From assembly GCA_023430285.1 (NCBI GenBank), contig JAEZAV010000101.1, forward strand, positions 1-6,598: a DNA stretch of 6,598 nucleotides. Reading direction: 5' to 3'. How positions within the stretch are numbered: the first letter of the stretch is position 1; every line of letters begins with the position of its first letter. The stretch is from Methanobacteriota archaeon (GTDB lineage: Archaea > Methanobacteriota > Methanobacteria > Methanobacteriales > Methanobacteriaceae). Shown here in pieces: positions 6,170 through 6,598 of the stretch. A program made the position numbers and the translations under genes. The notes beneath the pieces were generated by a model. It saw only the letters and a program-made list of their open reading frames with translations, was not told the origin of the DNA and ran no database searches.

Positions 6170-6206
6170 GTATACTATTAAATTGTTGAATGGAGGGAAT
6201 AATAAT

Positions 6207-6598
6207 TTAGGCAAACATTCCCTTAGGTTCATTCAATTTAATTTTGTGTTGTTTTAAGGCGTACTTACAGTGATCCCATGTTATTATCTCTTGGTCTTCG
6301 AATATGGCCTTGTGGAGTGCGACCTTCAAAACCCTGTCCTTTATATCTCTACCTGACATGCCCTTTGTACATTTAACAAGTTTTTCAATGTTAAAATCTG
6401 TTTTAAGTGGCATTGTATCTATGTAAAGTTCAAGGATTGCTTTTCTTTCCTTTTCATCAGGCAGTGTGAACTCTATTTCTTCTTCAAATCTGCTTCTGAT
6501 TGCAAAGTCAATCAAATGAGGGTTGTTTGTAGCACCTATGGTTACCACTCCCTTGTGGTGATCTATGCCGTCCATCTCTGTAAGAAGGGCATTCACAA
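6207..6598 (-). CDS. AAA-family ATPase, C-terminal part (5' truncated by window edge)
   Basis: The frame runs off the window. The GTG at 6596 is internal, because VNALLTEMDG is the usual AAA helix after Walker B. The last 129 residues are visible. IGATNNPHLIDFAIRSRF covers sensor 1 (Asn) and the second region of homology, with two arginines (RSR) as likely Arg-finger residues. LPDEKERKAIL and GMSGRDIKDRVLKVALHKA form the start of the helical lid and the sensor-2-like helix. The Walker A and B motifs and any N-terminal substrate domain lie outside the window, so the specific function (unfoldase, remodelling factor) cannot be assigned. The compact AIRSRF spacing, without the RRPGR insertion of Cdc48 and proteasomal ATPases, resembles Vps4/spastin-type AAA proteins in that motif only. 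The protein ends 'EPKGMFA' with no recognised C-terminal docking motif. Confidence 0.85.
   Translation of the reverse strand, partial: VNALLTEMDGIDHHKGVVTIGATNNPHLIDFAIRSRFEEEIEFTLPDEKERKAILELYIDTMPLKTDFNIEKLVKCTKGMSGRDIKDRVLKVALHKAIFEDQEIITWDHCKYALKQHKIKLNEPKGMFA

Noticed and set aside
1..6598. CRISPR arrays, tRNAs, insertion sequences or a defence system
   Set aside because: No direct-repeat arrays, tRNA-like cloverleaf sequence, transposase or terminal inverted repeats were seen. All long genes fit housekeeping or methanogen families.

Overview
The window looks like a chromosomal segment from a hydrogenotrophic methanogen of the order Methanobacteriales, most likely a mesophilic Methanobacterium-like species. 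Three things point there: the AT-rich base composition, Shine-Dalgarno motifs of the GGAGG / AGGTGG type with oligo-T terminators, and the gene content. The genes include methyl-coenzyme M reductase (MCR) component A2, an eight-cysteine methanogenesis marker 9 domain, archaeal GTP cyclohydrolase III and a DUF4013-type membrane protein. No mobile elements, tRNA or rRNA genes, CRISPR arrays or recent transfer scars were seen.

Left part, + strand (1-1133): the 3' end of GTP cyclohydrolase III (entry to F420/flavin synthesis) is followed by a hairpin and T8 terminator. Next comes a dihydrouridine-synthase-like TIM-barrel protein whose only well-placed start codon appears to be ATT. An AT-rich gap (1134-1298) holds a small hairpin and a plausible TATA box for the next unit.

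Centre, + strand (1299-5294): four co-oriented genes form one apparent operon. They are atwA (ATPase component A2 of MCR activation), a marker 9 protein with an apparent UBA-like tail, a precorrin-2 dehydrogenase, and hemA (glutamyl-tRNA reductase). The first three are 1-4 nt apart. hemA follows after 58 nt, or 43 nt if the upstream ATG is used. The theme is methyl-CoM reductase and its nickel tetrapyrrole F430: hemA commits glutamyl-tRNA to tetrapyrroles, the dehydrogenase makes sirohydrochlorin (the F430 and siroheme precursor), and AtwA helps reduce the F430 nickel in MCR to the active state. Marker 9 has no established role, and its position between these genes is the best clue to it.

Right part, - strand (5365-6598): after a convergent terminator region lie a six-helix DUF4013-like membrane protein and, cut by the window edge, the C-terminal part of an AAA-family ATPase. 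Both are followed on their own strand by a T-run terminator.

Most of the window is ordinary methanogen housekeeping. The points most worth a second look are the ATT start, the duplicated Cys motif and UBA-like tail of the marker 9 protein, its tight coupling to atwA, and the six-cysteine insert of AtwA.
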